DNA from: Sisyra terminalis
Lineage: Eukaryota > Arthropoda > Insecta > Neuroptera > Sisyridae
DNA length: 64,000 bases
Direction of reading: 5' to 3'
NCBI GenBank assembly: GCA_958496175.1
Contig: OY292278.1
Span: 18,538,001 to 18,602,000 of the forward strand
Shown: positions 51,801 to 63,519 of the stretch, in pieces
How the letters are laid out: every line of letters starts with the position of its first letter
How positions within the stretch are numbered: the stretch's first letter is position 1
Position numbers and translations under genes: made by a program
The notes under the pieces: model-generated
Told to the model about the DNA's origin: nothing
Databases searched by the model: none
What the model saw: only the letters and a program-made list of their open reading frames with translations

Positions 51801-54512
51801 GTGTTTTAATTTTATATTAAAAAAAAAAACAAATTACTTTCCGGTAAACCTAATATATCGTTATTGTACTGATTGATTTTGTAGTACTATCTGCTTCGTG
51901 GAAATATTTGCAATGTGTCATACATTTAACCCTCGTGAGTTAGTTGTCTCCAATGAGGCAATATTGATTAATCATGACGGGTTCGTTTGGATTTGTGTTT
52001 CAGGACATACAACAGTAACAAATTTATTTTATTGCACAAAATTTTATTTATTTTATACTTATCATTTATTTCTTTACTACATTCGTCTCGCTATTTAATT
52101 AATAGCTTATTACTGCAGTAGACTGTCCTAGATTGTTTTTAATTGACGGAATCACCAACTTTAAATTATTCAAAACTGAGTTATAAATGATCTACTACTG
52201 ATTGTCCTGCACCTGTGGTAAATTTCTTTTATAATAGCTTAGAAATGCTCCAGAATGTTCGAACTTCCAGATTGTTCCACATCCTTGCACATTTGACTGA
52301 TATTTTTTTGTCAATCCTATTTTCTCTTTAATCAGAAATTCTCAAATAAATCTCTAGAACATCTTTCATTTCATTGTGCTTGATCCCTCCCCTTTTATTT
52401 ATTTTTATAATTCGGCGAGCACACAGCAGGACGTTAAATTCAAGACCTTTGTACACACAATATGCTTGTATACATTTAAAACTTTGGCATATAACAATAT
52501 TTTCATCAAATTTTTCACTTAAATGTCTTAAAAGCTTTAAAAATGTACTAATTTTTAACAAATCACAATGTCATTATTTGATACTTTACCTCCTCTTCAT
52601 GCCAGAATCAAGTGGTAAAGAGCTCACAACACATTATTTGACTTTCTGTCTTCCTAGTTATTGATATAGAATTATTCTTTTGTATGGAAATTACAATTCT
52701 TTGTCATCAAATTCGAGAAAAAAACCAAAGGGTATCATTTGAAGTAAGCATAAAACTAAATTTTAAGAAGAACTTCAAAGCTCATTTGAAACAATTTTTG
52801 AAGTAAACTAACTGCTCATATTAACAACAATACCTGCAAAACCCTAAATGATTAAAATGCACATAAAAATCTACTAAAAAGATGAAATTTGACGTTAATA
52901 AAGCGTCTAAATATATAAAAAAATATATATTTCAAATTACGTGAATTTTGTATTTCTTCCGTCAACTTCAATTTACCAAAATTCTTCAGTTTTCCGTAAT
53001 CATAATTTATAATGTAAATTTCATTACCTTATGTTTTATATAAAGCTAATTGTTATTTAATTAATTTGGACATTATTATTGTATCTAATAACAGGGAATG
53101 GGTATAATGGAGAATGTTATCATAGGAGTAAAATTAACTTAAACTGATGGTTGAATTATTATGATTTACGATATCAAAATATTTTCCTTCAAACTATGCA
53201 CTTCCTTGATAATTTACTTTTTTGGAAGTCTTCAATTGATATAAAGCTCTTAAACTTAGCAATCTTTGCCAAGAAAAACACTATTTAAAACTTTCCAAAA
53301 ATAAAAGTGAGCTATATAAAAATCTTTATATTTTGTTTTAAGGTCTTTAAATTGAGGATATGAATCAATATTTATATCAACTTAAAAAAAGGAATCAATC
53401 AAACAATTCAAAGCTGCATATTGTATAGGCTTCTAAAAATGTAAATTCTGCATGAATTACTTTCATACAAAAACGAGCTTTAAAACTTTTTGATCGCCTA
53501 TGTTTGATAAAAAAAAATTGAACAATTGAACTCTTAAAAGCTCATTTGAAAAAGTTCAAATAACAATTGACACATGTCAGGATTCAAGATCAAAATTCCG
53601 ATCGTAGATCAAGTGAGTGTCGACATCCTTTGTCCCCTGACAAAAGCTCTATTTCCATTGACGCCATACCATTCCACCGTATACCCTCCCGGTACATCAT
53701 ATCCATTCTTTTCCCATCGAAGAAAGGTGAGACAAACAAAAAGTCATCTTCACTTTTGTATTCACCGTATACAAAATTAGTATGACACGAACCGGAACTT
53801 ATTGGGGACAGGCAAGCAGGGAGAAAATTGCCAAGGTGGAAAGAAAAAGAAATAAAGCTGCTGGACGATGAAGTTGAAGGACTTTTGTTCTTTTGAAGAG
53901 TCATCCTATTTGAAATTTAAGCTTTTGAACTTTTTAACTTGCTCACACCTAAGTGCTACACCAAAAAAAGAAAAAAAATTGAAATTAGCTCTTTATAAGA
54001 GCGCGGAAATTTAAAATGTTAATGCCTCAGTTGGAAATCGTATTAAAGTTTTATTCAAATTTTATTCCCTAGTTCCAAGAAAATCGTATTATTACATTAA
54101 TGCAAAAAACTTTACTAAAGTATATAATAGTTAAATTTGTATTTTTTTTTTTGGCCGATCGATAAAAAGAAAATATTTTTAGCAGTTTTTTTTCGTTTTC
54201 TTATTGGATTACCGAACAAAAATGTTCTCTTTCCCCTTAAGACATATCTAAATGTATTTTGCAATAGAACCAAATCCTCAAAGAAAATTCCTTCGAGAGC
54301 TTCTTGACGTTTTACAAGTTTTCAATGAGAGAAAAGGAAAAGTTTTCCTGTGATGTTAAAAAGAACAATTCATTTCTTTCAGCTAACATCACATTTTTGT
54401 TAGTAGGAAAGGGTTTTTAATGACACTTCAATAATGTATTTGATCTAATTTTAAATAAAAAAATATATATTTCGGACGGAGTTTAAACCTTTTCTTGTTT
54501 TATGATTTCCAG
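48861..54512. other. intron sequence upstream of neuroligin exon A
   Basis: This is non-coding sequence ending in the exon A acceptor. About 49370-49960 is GC-richer, includes a GACA tetranucleotide run (49646-49671) and a possible donor CGGTAAGA at 49697-49704, but no reading frame supports an exon. About 50380-50650 and 53570-53800 are also GC-richer. No upstream neuroligin coding block (signal peptide or N-terminal esterase-like region) was found. Confidence 0.5.
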
Positions 54513-54713
54513 GATTCTTAAAAACGACACGAGGTGCTTCCCGGAATACGACATCAGGGGGAAACTTGGCATTGATGGACATTTCAGCCGCACTTCGTTG
54601 GATTCGGAACAACATCGCTGCGTTCGGAGGCGACCCTTCTCGGGTGATTCTCGTGGGACACGATACGGGTGCAGCCCTCGTAAACTTGCTACTTATTTCA
54701 TCCCTGGCTAAAG
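54513..54713 (+). CDS. Nlg: neuroligin-like gene, exon A (nucleophile-elbow region of the cholinesterase-like domain)
   Basis: This internal exon encodes 66 full codons plus split codons at both ends. The 3' splice site is a pyrimidine-rich tract ending in AG at 54511-54512, and the donor GT is at 54714-54715. The peptide starts GFLKTTRGAS, continues with GNLALMDISAALRWIRNNI and FGGDPSRVILVGHDTGA, and ends LLLISSLAK. This is the conserved block of carboxylesterase-family proteins around the nucleophile elbow. The usual G-x-S-x-G is G-H-D-T-G here, so the serine nucleophile is replaced by Asp. This is what non-enzymatic neuroligins show. Neuroligins are postsynaptic type I membrane adhesion receptors that bind neurexins. 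Gliotactin or another cholinesterase-like adhesion protein is the main alternative, but exons B and C fit neuroligin better. The upstream exon, which should end with the first base of a Gly codon, was not found. Confidence 0.93.
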
Positions 54714-54768
54714 GTAGTTTAACGGCTATTCCTCGAAGATTTAAGAGACTTGAGGTTTTTTTTTGCAG
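54714..54768 (+). other. 55-bp intron between neuroligin exons A and B
   Basis: The intron has GT at its 5' end and a T-rich tract plus cAG at its 3' end. Joining the flanks restores a Gly codon and an uninterrupted cholinesterase-like reading frame. It is close to the lower size limit of insect introns, in strong contrast with the very long intron upstream. Confidence 0.9.
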
Positions 54769-55454
54769 GATTATTTACACGTGTCGTTTTGCTCGGTGGT
54801 TCGGCACTTAGTCCTTGGGCACTAATTCATAATCCCGATGTTATAAGAGTTAATGTTGGCCAACAATTAGGATGTATTCCGTCACCGTTTCCGATTGATA
54901 CCACCAATTTATCAACGTCACCTCACAATAACGAACCGGAAGATATTGCGCCATGTTTACGCACTAAACCGTTGGAAGCACTACTGGAGGTTCGTCTGGA
55001 AAGCACTAGATTCATGCCTCAGTTTGCACCATTTTTACCAATTGATTCGGAGACATTTGATCCGGCGTACGCAATGGAACATGTTAGCGATGCGTTTATC
55101 ACTTGTGAAATTATGTTAGGAACCACAACGACTGAAAGTTATTCAGACTTTAATGCAAACGACATTCAGTACGGTTTTGAGGAAGACCAACGTAACCGAA
55201 TTTTACGAACCTACATCCGAAATGCGTATGTGTATCATTTAAATGAAATTTTTTCGGCTGTACGAAACGAATACACCGATTGGGATAAACCAATTCAGCA
55301 TCCAATCAATATTAGGGATTCAACGATGGAAGCATTAAGTGATGGACATACTGTTTCGCCGTTGATCAAAGTAGCATACTTACATGCCAGGCGAGGAGCG
55401 AAAACCTATTTCTTCCATTTTGGGTATCAAACGAAGGAAAGCGATTACCCTCAA
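54769..55454 (+). CDS. Nlg: neuroligin-like gene, exon B (central cholinesterase-like domain)
   Basis: This 686-nt exon begins after a T-rich tract and AG at 54767-54768 and ends before the strong donor gtaagt at 55455. It completes a Gly codon split across the 55-bp intron and ends in phase 0. It reads LFTRVVLLGGSALSPWA, a typical neuroligin segment after the nucleophile elbow. Next come two cysteines about 27 residues apart (QLGC and APCLRT), a spacing that suits the conserved disulfide. Later blocks are RFMPQFAPF, IMLGTTTTES, DFNANDIQYGFEEDQRNRIL, YVYHLNEIF, NEYTDWDKP, HPINIRDSTMEALSDGHTVSP and YFFHFGYQTKESDYPQ. The DFNANDIQYGFE and EYTDWDKPIQHPINIRD blocks are hallmarks of insect neuroligins as I know the family. 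One N-glycosylation sequon, NLST, starts at about 54906. No stop or frameshift is visible, so the gene looks intact. The paralogue cannot be assigned from this fragment. Confidence 0.95.
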
Positions 55455-57689
55455 GTAAGTATAAGATTTTGCAAAATTTTTCCATTAAACCAAAATTAGA
55501 TTTTACCATTAAGTAATTTTCATCTAGAGTTATGAATTTGAGTTAACGTCCGAAATTCTTTCTCGGAAACAGTGGTGTCCAACATGATTTTGTGAAGGGC
55601 AAGATTCATATTTCCGCTGCAGGCCAAAGAAAAAGTTTAATAGTAAAACAATAGCAATAATCAAGGGTGGATTTAAGGAAGGGGGCAGGGGGCACGTGCT
55701 CCCCCCCAGGGTTTTTTGTGTACTATGGAGATTCCACAACAGTACATACTTAGAAGCAAATCAAATTATTAATGTTGTGAAAATATATGAATAAAATAAC
55801 AGATAGAACATTAGTGAAACTCTAGTCTATTTCTGGCTAAAATTGCGTATTTTTTTCGTGATCCTTTTCACGCCCTTTCAAATGAAAGATGATATTGTGC
55901 CCCCGCCCCCCTCTCAAAATCCTGAATCCGCCCTTGGCAATAATTATACCAAGATGGCTTAAAATTCAACAAATTCGCGGGCTAGTGGAAGAGCTTTTGC
56001 GGGTCGAATGATGAATCACGTTTATTTCTCGAAAATTTATTTCTCCTAAAATTCTTTGATATTGTTCCATACAGTCTAGACAGTTATAAATATACGAAAT
56101 TCCAAACAAGGTCGCTTAAAAATTAGAGTTATATAAATTTAAAACTTAAAATAGGATCTTTTGGAGCTTTTTTGCATAAGGCTTTTGGTTTATGCACTTT
56201 TGGCACTTTTGGCACTTGGTTTGGCACTTTTATCTTCTTTCCAATAAGATTTTAGAAACGGATATATTTGGGAATTTTTAATTTCAGAAAAACAAGTTTA
56301 TCATAATCATTGTTGATATTCTAGCGACCTCTTCTTAGAGGTCCTTTATATTACGTCCTAAAAGAACAATTGCGTCCCAGCTTTTGTTTCTAGTTTCAAT
56401 TTGCTAGGTCTACCTCTGCTGTAAATTTGAAGAGGCAGACAATTGAATCCTTATGGATTTTTCATTCTAGTTTTTTTTTTTCATTTTTCATTCCAATGTT
56501 ACACCCAAACTCAGCTCTAGTTTAAGTGATCCAAAGAAGCTCAGATGATTTTTAATCAGGAGTGGATAATCTACCAATACGTGAGAGGAAATCTATTCTT
56601 CCCTTTCGCATTATTTTATTTGCTAATTTCAAATCCATATATCCAAATATCCAATATCCATATACCCAACATATAGGTGTTTTGTACCCATAAATGGCGT
56701 AACACCCAGCCTAGGACACGGCGCTTAGAAAACCTATTTAGGAAAAAATATATAATTATGGATACCTTACATACTTTCGCATATTAATAATATTAATAAC
56801 ATAAATTTTTTGCATGAATCTAAATTTCATTTAATTCACGTTTGACCTATAAACTCTATTTCTTTTTAACCCTCATATTCATTTTTAAATTTATACAATT
56901 TTTTGTTAAATATCTTTGATTCTTCATTCAATTTTCCCCTTTTAATTGAACGCTATGATATTAAAATTCATTGATTATTGAAATAATAATTTATTCACCT
57001 CAACATATCAATAAATCCTATGATTGAGAGCATAATAAAAGACGACATAACGGCAACGGCACTGGTGGAGTCATCAGACAAGAGAGGTTGGGAAAATTTG
57101 CGGGATGTTTGTTCGGTCGACGTCGATGTCAAATTCTACAGCGACGCATCGTAATTTTAAAACAGATTTTATGTAAATTACGTTTTTGAAATATGAAAAT
57201 GTCGTTTCGCGTGAAAATAGGAAAGTAAATCCAACCTTAACCTCGAAAATTTCCATTTCTTTGCCTTAGTAAGACGAGGGAGTAGGTGTAGTTGGTGGAG
57301 AATAGATTTTGATATTTCTAATATGAGGATTTATGGAAGCTTAACGAATATCTACGTGTCTATGTATTATACGTATACATAACTTTATAGACGCCATCAT
57401 ACTTGAATTTAGGTCATTATAAGGAATTCAGGATGAAACGGAGATAGAGAAAATGAGTTTAAGATTGGGGTAAATAACTTCAATAATTCACTGTAACTCC
57501 TAAACGGGTTATGAGCTTTTTTTACTTTATATGCTCGTATATAAGAACAAGTCACATATAACAAAAGCTTATAATATATGATTCTCAAAGGACTTAATAA
57601 CTGTTTAAAAATCCAATTTTACTTTTTATTTAAAAATAAAAAAGTTTTTCTCTTATTCTTAAACTATACGAAATGTTTTATTTCTACAG
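55455..57689 (+). other. 2235-bp intron between neuroligin exons B and C
   Basis: It is bounded by gtaagt and a T-rich AG acceptor and joins codons in phase 0. It contains a hAT-like MITE at 55662-55936. The remainder is AT-rich, with a short GC-richer patch near 57060-57130. No additional exon is visible in it. Confidence 0.85.
55662..55936. mobile_element. hAT-like MITE with 8-bp target site duplication
   Basis: This 275-bp element has imperfect terminal inverted repeats. The left end reads CAAGGGTGGATTTAAGGA, followed by a G-rich stretch. The reverse complement of the right end reads CAAGGGCGGATTCAGGAT, followed by a G-rich stretch. It is flanked on both sides by the identical 8-mer GCAATAAT (55654-55661 and 55937-55944). 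An 8-bp duplication with CA-starting ends is the signature of the hAT superfamily. There is no coding capacity. It sits wholly inside the neuroligin B-C intron and leaves both splice sites untouched. Confidence 0.88.
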
Positions 57690-57960
57690 AGATTGGGAAG
57701 TGTTCGGGGTGAAGACATCACATATCTGTTGGGGCTACCCCTAGTGGGAGGAATGCCATATTTTCCGCAAAATTTTACACGCCAAGACATGGGCGTAGCA
57801 GAGGCTGTTTTGAATTTCTTTACAAATTTTGCAAAAACTGGAGATCCAAACGAACCAAGGGTACACAAAAGCGACTATGGTACCGTCAAAGAAAAAACCC
57901 GCTATCGAGATCTAGTTTGGGAGACTTACGAAACTAGCAGCCAACAGTATTTGAGCATAA
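57690..57960 (+). CDS. Nlg: neuroligin-like gene, exon C (C-terminal part of the cholinesterase-like domain)
   Basis: The exon starts in phase 0 after a T-rich tract and AG at 57688-57689. It ends at a consensus donor gtaagt at 57961, leaving one base of a split codon. The peptide opens RLGSVRGEDITYLLGLPLVG, continues PYFPQNFTRQDMGVAEAVL, FFTNFAKTGDPNEP and KTRYRDLVWETYE, and ends near QQYLSI. This is the last part of the esterase-like fold, just before the stalk and transmembrane helix. In acetylcholinesterases the matching position of V-R-G-E-D-I carries the catalytic His (H-G-x-E-I); here it is Arg. Together with the Asp in exon A, two triad residues are missing. The sequon NFT matches a glycosylation site conserved in neuroligins. 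The transmembrane and PDZ-binding tail exons should lie beyond 64000 or be too short to recognise downstream. Confidence 0.94.
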
Positions 57961-58585
57961 GTAAGTATCTATACTTTTTAAATCTTTTATATTAGTTTTG
58001 TATTTTTGATGGGGAGAAATTTTGGAGGTGATAATTAACACATTTTCAGCTAGACTTATGCCACCATAGATTTTCATCTACTAAAAGCTCGATTATTATT
58101 AGTTCGATCGAAGTTAGTTTAACTAACGGCATTTTCGTGAATCATATAGGTCAGCGTGAATCAAAACCAATATAGTTTAAAAGATTTAATTGATGTTTTG
58201 CGAATAAATTAGATCATAATGGTTCTGATCCATGCTGACGAGTTTAATCCGCTTGATCCTCAGGAATACCTAACTTACTCTTATAAAATTCTCACATTTA
58301 GTTGTAAAATACTACAAATGTAATGATTAGTCCTCTGAAAAACCACGAATGTTTCGTAAACAGAAAAAGGCATTACTTTATTTGGTCTAAAACTTTACAT
58401 TCACTTTTACTTCGCTTCTATTGACCGACTTTGTCGTTAGAGTTTAAAGTACGAAACTTATAAACTTATTTTTTACCTGCTTCCTAATACTTTGTTGTGC
58501 TGAATTTTAGCACATTTGCTTACTTTCAATGACAATGCATGAACCCATCGTAAAATTTAATAACCACCTAGTATCTTATCGATGA
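57961..58585. other. intron sequence downstream of neuroligin exon C
   Basis: It starts at the donor gtaagt. No further exon is visible in this stretch or in the rest of the window. Confidence 0.6.
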
Positions 58586-58788
58586 TACCGATTGCACCAT
58601 CGATATTAAGGCGATATTAGCCAATTAATGAGAATTGTAAGCTATCTAGTTGTACAACAAAGCGAGGGGTGTTCCGTATTACTAACTTGTAAAAAAAGTT
58701 ATACTCCTTACTTTGATATACAGCTAGAAAGCTTACGATTCTCATTAATTGGTTAATGTCGCCTTAATATCGATGGTGCAATGGGTAC
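58586..58788. mobile_element. ~200-bp foldback MITE
   Basis: The arms are 58586-58654 and 58717-58788. They share ATTGCACCATCGATATTAAG at the left end, and its reverse complement CTTAATATCGATGGTGCAAT at the right end, followed inward by CAATTAATGAGAAT with its complement. The loop is about 60 bp. It is in the downstream neuroligin intron. Confidence 0.85.
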
Positions 58789-61654
58789 GAAGATTCAGTT
58801 TATAATTTTTTTTTTACCTGTTTACTGCATTTTATCAATAGAAGCGAGGTTTTTATAATATTTTCTTTTTTTTTTGTTATCTATTAGTCTAATCCATTTT
58901 CATAATTTTTTTGGTATAATACCATAATTAGAAAGATAATCTCAACAAATTTACATTGCCGTGTTTAATATGCACATAAATGCACCTTCAAAAAGAAAAT
59001 AGTTTCAGGTTTATAATTATTTGTTTGATATTATTTTTCCTACATTTTTTTAAAAATATTTCAGGAAAAAAAATTTCCATAGCTAACAATAAGCTGAATA
59101 TATGTTCAATGAAGTATGCAATGAGCGCTCAATTAATACGAGTTGTATGTTTTGAGTAATGCATTGATATCTGATAACAGCACACCCACTCCAATACAAG
59201 CAGCTATTAGCCAATGAGATTGCAAGATTTAAAGATGTTCATTTGTTTTCATTATTGAAATTTTGAAAATTTAACAAAACCACTCCCATATTCAATGCCA
59301 ACACATATACGAATACGTAAACGCTAATAGAAATGTTTTGTGACGTCATTCGGGGGCTATTGATACATGAATTATAATTGAAAAGCTTAGTGTAAATATA
59401 AATTTGTGTAATTGGAAAAATCATTTCGTTAAAAATTCACAGAGAATATTATTACAATTAAGGGGGAAAATAACATTAACATTTTAAACAAATTGTAAAT
59501 TGAGCTTTGAATTTGTCATTTTCCATGTAATAATGTTATGGTGAATTTTGGAAAATTATTTTAAAATTTAACATTGTTACATATCGATCATTTATTAAGT
59601 CGATATAATATATATTATATTGGTCCATCTTAGTATATTCCCTGGAAGCCCAGAAATCAGAGAAATCTGGGAAATCCAGAAATTTCATTTAATGATGGGA
59701 AAAGTCAGGAAATGTATTTGATTTTTTTAAAATTTAATAAAGCATCTTTTAAGAATATGTATGCAAAATTGTTTGATTTTATGTCACAATTTTTTAACAA
59801 ATTATTGAATCAATTGTATTGCATCATTAATGTTTTTCCACTTATAGTTAAAAACAAATGTGTAGTTCAATTAAAAATGAAAGATTTAAATACCTGAGGA
59901 ACAATTTAATTGTGATATGATTGTGATTGAATTACCTTTTCTCATTATTAAAAAGGGTCTTGAACAAATGAAAGTTATCAACTATAGCAGGTGGTAAAAG
60001 CTCTAAATAAGGAAAATACTTAATATAAATATGCACATTATATACTAAGATTGCAATATATACGTGTACGTAGATATAAGCAAATAATATTATAGGTAAT
60101 TTTTTCAACTTTAGAAACCATCTTACGGAGATTAAATTTTCATTAAATTTAACTTATATTAATTTTAAAGTCTCACAATAACGTTTTCTCGCAACAATAT
60201 GCTAATATTCGCGATTACTGAAATGACGTCATAACAATTCTGTCATACTTTTAATAAGTACTGCAACTTGTGACGTTGAATTGAAAAATAAGTTCTTCCG
60301 CCACACACTTTTTCCCCTATTTTCTTTTCATATATAAAAATTAACGTGAATTTATTTGAAAAATGCAATTTAGTTTCTTATGAAAAAATCCAATTATTTA
60401 TAGTAGCTTGAAGAAAAAAAAGAACAATTGTTACTTTAATTAACATGTCAAGTTGACCTAGTAAGGAAAAATGTATAAATTTCAGTAACAGTGACTGTAG
60501 AGGTTGAAGATAAACGATGCAGATTATAAAAGGGTGTAGGTTTTATGTTGGGAAAGAACATCAAGAAATAGAAGAAAAATGTTAACGGAAAAGCTGTAAT
60601 TGAAATGGCAAGAAATATTAGGTAGCCTAAAAGCGCAAAACAAAAACAAAACAGTAAAAAAATATGTGGGAAAAAATGAATGGAGATCTGCAGAGCTTTT
60701 ATGCCAAGAAAAAAATGAGTGCAAGTAAATTTTAAGTTAGAGCTTTGTTTACGAATGGAAATTATTGAGCAAAATCATCAATTGAGAATGGTTTACCAAT
60801 TACTTTACCAATCCATCTTTTTAATTTTCTTCTGGCTATATTTAAAAGCCATAGTTTTTCCTTAAATCTTCTTGATAAAATATGACTAATATATTTTTTG
60901 TTTATGCTTTTTGTCATCGTATTCCATTTCATTGTTAAATTTACAGCTTCATTGTTAGTTTGTTAAAAAGTCTAATATCTATCTTCGTCTTTTTGTTGAA
61001 TATGTAATCTTTTTGAAACATAAATGCAACTTATAGTTTAACATTGCGTCTGTTATGCTATTTGTCGTCTGTTTTATTATTTCCACAATTTTATGCCTAT
61101 TGTTTATCGATATAAAAGTTCATTCAATTTATCAACAGTTTTTACCAAACAGTCATAAAATTTTTTAAAAATTTCTAAAAAGCTAAAAATGTATAATTCA
61201 CTAAAAATCTATCGTAAAAGGAATTATTATAATTACTATTGTTTTTTCTATTCTTAATTTATTTTTTTTCAAATTGCTTTTATCAAAGTTCAATGTTTTT
61301 TTTTTGGATCTAAAATTGATTTCTTGATTTACATGTTTTTTCTTCAATTTTTTGGAACTTCTCAAAATATGAATTTAATTTGCCGTTTAGTAATCTAACA
61401 GAAAATTTTCTTTGATAAGGTTCAATTTTTCGCGTGGTTGATTTTTTTCCTTCTGCGTCGCCTTTCCCTGGCTAGATTTTCCAAATTGGAGTAGTCTATT
61501 CAAAAAAAGTTTATTACACCAATTTTATACTTCTTCTGGGTATTTCCTCCACTCTTCTAAGAACTACGGCTCGTTTCTCTGACAAATTTTCATTAATCGT
61601 AAGGTTTTTCAAAACACAACTTTAGTAGCTAGAAAATGCTTTAAGTCCAATCTC
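58789..61654. other. intronic non-coding stretch
   Basis: No exon was recognised. CRE palindromes TGACGTCA occur at 59341-59348 and 60224-60231. A run of related AGAAATC/GAAATCTGG words lies near 59650-59715. Confidence 0.45.
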
Positions 61655-62330
61655 AAAAAAGGTTTAATTTTATTGAGCAAATGAGAGTCCAAAAATGATA
61701 AGTGTGCTTTTGGGTCTTCTATGACGTCACAGTACGCATCAGTACGCGTATTGAAATCGAGATATAAACAAATCATTGAGGAGCTGCCATAGAAACTATA
61801 ATAATTTAAAGAAGTACAATTTTTGATATTTTTCTCAATTTTTCTCCATAAAAAAGCATTTTTGTACCCTAAAAATTACTACCAATTTATTCCTTAGGAA
61901 AAGAGGTTGTATAGGTTGTAAATTGTTTAAATCAATAACTTTGGATTGAACAATTTAAACCATCTTTCTCTTTATGTTAAAAGACATTCATTTTCATAGT
62001 AAAATGTCCATGGGATCATGAAATTTTATATTTGGTCGTCATTTTGACAGTTTTTCACCATTGAAAACATTTTTTTGTCCAAAAAATTGCTATTAATTTT
62101 TTTCTTGGGAATAGAGGTTGTGTTGATTGTAAACGGTTTAAATCATTAAAATAATATTAAAACAATTTAAACAATCATTCTCTTTGGGTTTAAGTATATT
62201 GGTCATAGGAAAATATCCATGGGATTTTGAAGATTTGAATTGTGCGTTATTTAATGTCGGGCCAGTAGGAGCTCGTTTCAGGCATTTTGAATTTAACGTT
62301 TTTTTATGTATTTTCCATTGAATATTTGAT
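61655..62330 (+). repeat. dispersed repeat with CRE palindrome, copy B
   Basis: It is homologous to 48155-48860 and has TGACGTCA at 61722-61729. Within copy B a block repeats with a spacing of roughly 215 bp. It contains GAGGTTGT, GTTTAAATCA, AACAATTTAAAC/A, TTCTCTTT and CCATGGGAT, and occurs at about 61908-62020 and 62124-62236. It ends near the start of the Penelope-like fragment. Confidence 0.75.
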
Positions 62331-62348
62331 AAATTTTATCCAGAATAG

Positions 62349-62804
62349 TTAAAAACTAACAACGATATAATTTTCAACATTAATAAATATTATATTTATA
62401 TTTTTAACGGACACAACAGCTCAATCATTGACAAAATAATATCAAAATTTACTAAAATATTCATTCTTCCAACTCCACCAAAAGAAAACAAAAAATATAT
62501 AAAATCAAACTTCAACAATATATTTAGTTTTACAATCGCCAACTTCCTGAAGAAAAATTACATCAATATCACATTTTCAACAAACAACATGAAGGAAATT
62601 CTTAAAACATTGGAGAACAATCACATTACAACGAAAAATAAAACCGGAATATATAAAATTAATTGTGGTTCCTGCGAAAAATTCTATATTGGCCAAACTG
62701 GTAGATCTTTCGGAACAAGAAACATACTTCCAAGAATCATGTCATTGGTTAAAATCTATAAAGTTTTAGTATCAAATTCACTGATTGGTCGAATTAAAGA
62801 TTGA
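62349..62804 (+). pseudogene. Penelope-like retroelement fragment with GIY-YIG endonuclease domain
   Basis: The plus-strand frame is open from about 62349 to the stop at 62802. It includes NGHNSSIIDKIISKF, NFLKKNYINITFSTNN, KTGIYKINCGSCEKFYIGQT and GRSFGTR. The G-I-Y ... F-Y-I-G-Q-T-G-R-S-F-x-x-R core with the C-G-S-C pair is the GIY-YIG endonuclease domain at the C terminus of Penelope-like reverse transcriptases. The normal continuation with the catalytic Glu is lost after GTR, where the reading turns into unrelated residues, and the reverse transcriptase domain is missing upstream. It is therefore a truncated fossil. Confidence 0.88.
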
Positions 62805-63183
62805 GCTTTGTAGATTGGTCCATGCATCCTGCGCCATTCAAATAACTACAGTGCCTTGATTTGTACGAACTAGGCTTAGTATTTCTCGTTTAAAGTGGCT
62901 TTTGAGTACAGAACATTTGAAACGATATTTCTTTCGATTTATAATTCATATATCGCAAAAAAATAATTGTTATTTAAATAATTTTTCTATATAACTCTTA
63001 ATAATCCGGAATTAATATTTTTCAATTTAAAATTTACTTTTGAGGATGAAAATCGTTGATTTTGTAAAGGTTATTTTTCTTCGCACAATTAAAACCATTC
63101 GTCTTAATAAAGATCCGGAAACTGGGAACCATAAAAAACAATTTCTTATCATATTTTGGCAACTTATTTTCTTATTATAATTT

Positions 63184-63444
63184 TCATTCGTTATCGCAAT
63201 CAACGATCATTGGTCTTATTGTTTTTAAAACGAAATTTTGACTTACGATTTGAAGTCTTCGAATGAAGTCCAATAAGTCTCTTTCACTGTTCGCATTTAT
63301 GATTGTATCGTATACGAATCGAAGGTTGGAAAATTGCTTTTCATCAATTTTAATTTCACTTTTGTACTCCTCCAAAGTGAGTTCCAGTATAATCTTTCCT
63401 ACAACAACTTCAAATTTTACAACGTTTAAGACGAAAATCATCAA
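63184..63444 (-). pseudogene. non-LTR retrotransposon reverse transcriptase fragment, catalytic box mutated
   Basis: The minus-strand frame contains LTLEEYKSEIKIDEKQ, FSNLRFVYDTIINANSERDL and LDFIRRLQIVSQNFVLK. It aligns by eye with the LINE pattern S-N-L-R-F-A-D-D-T followed by DL and a helix. In that pattern A-D-D should supply the catalytic aspartates; here it reads V-Y-D, so the first Asp is lost. It differs in sequence style from the Jockey-like fragment at 2-3 kb. Upstream and downstream domains are absent. Confidence 0.7.
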
Positions 63445-63519
63445 TGCTTAAATTTCAAACCAAATTTCAAGCCACTACAAAAAGAGGTATGAAAATGATT
63501 AGACTCAAAAGAAGATTTT

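Noticed and set aside
53567..53904. Three open frames over the same stretch, considered as an upstream neuroligin exon
   Set aside because: None resembles the expected sequence before FLKTT (beta-strand and oxyanion region), and frames on both strands are equally open.
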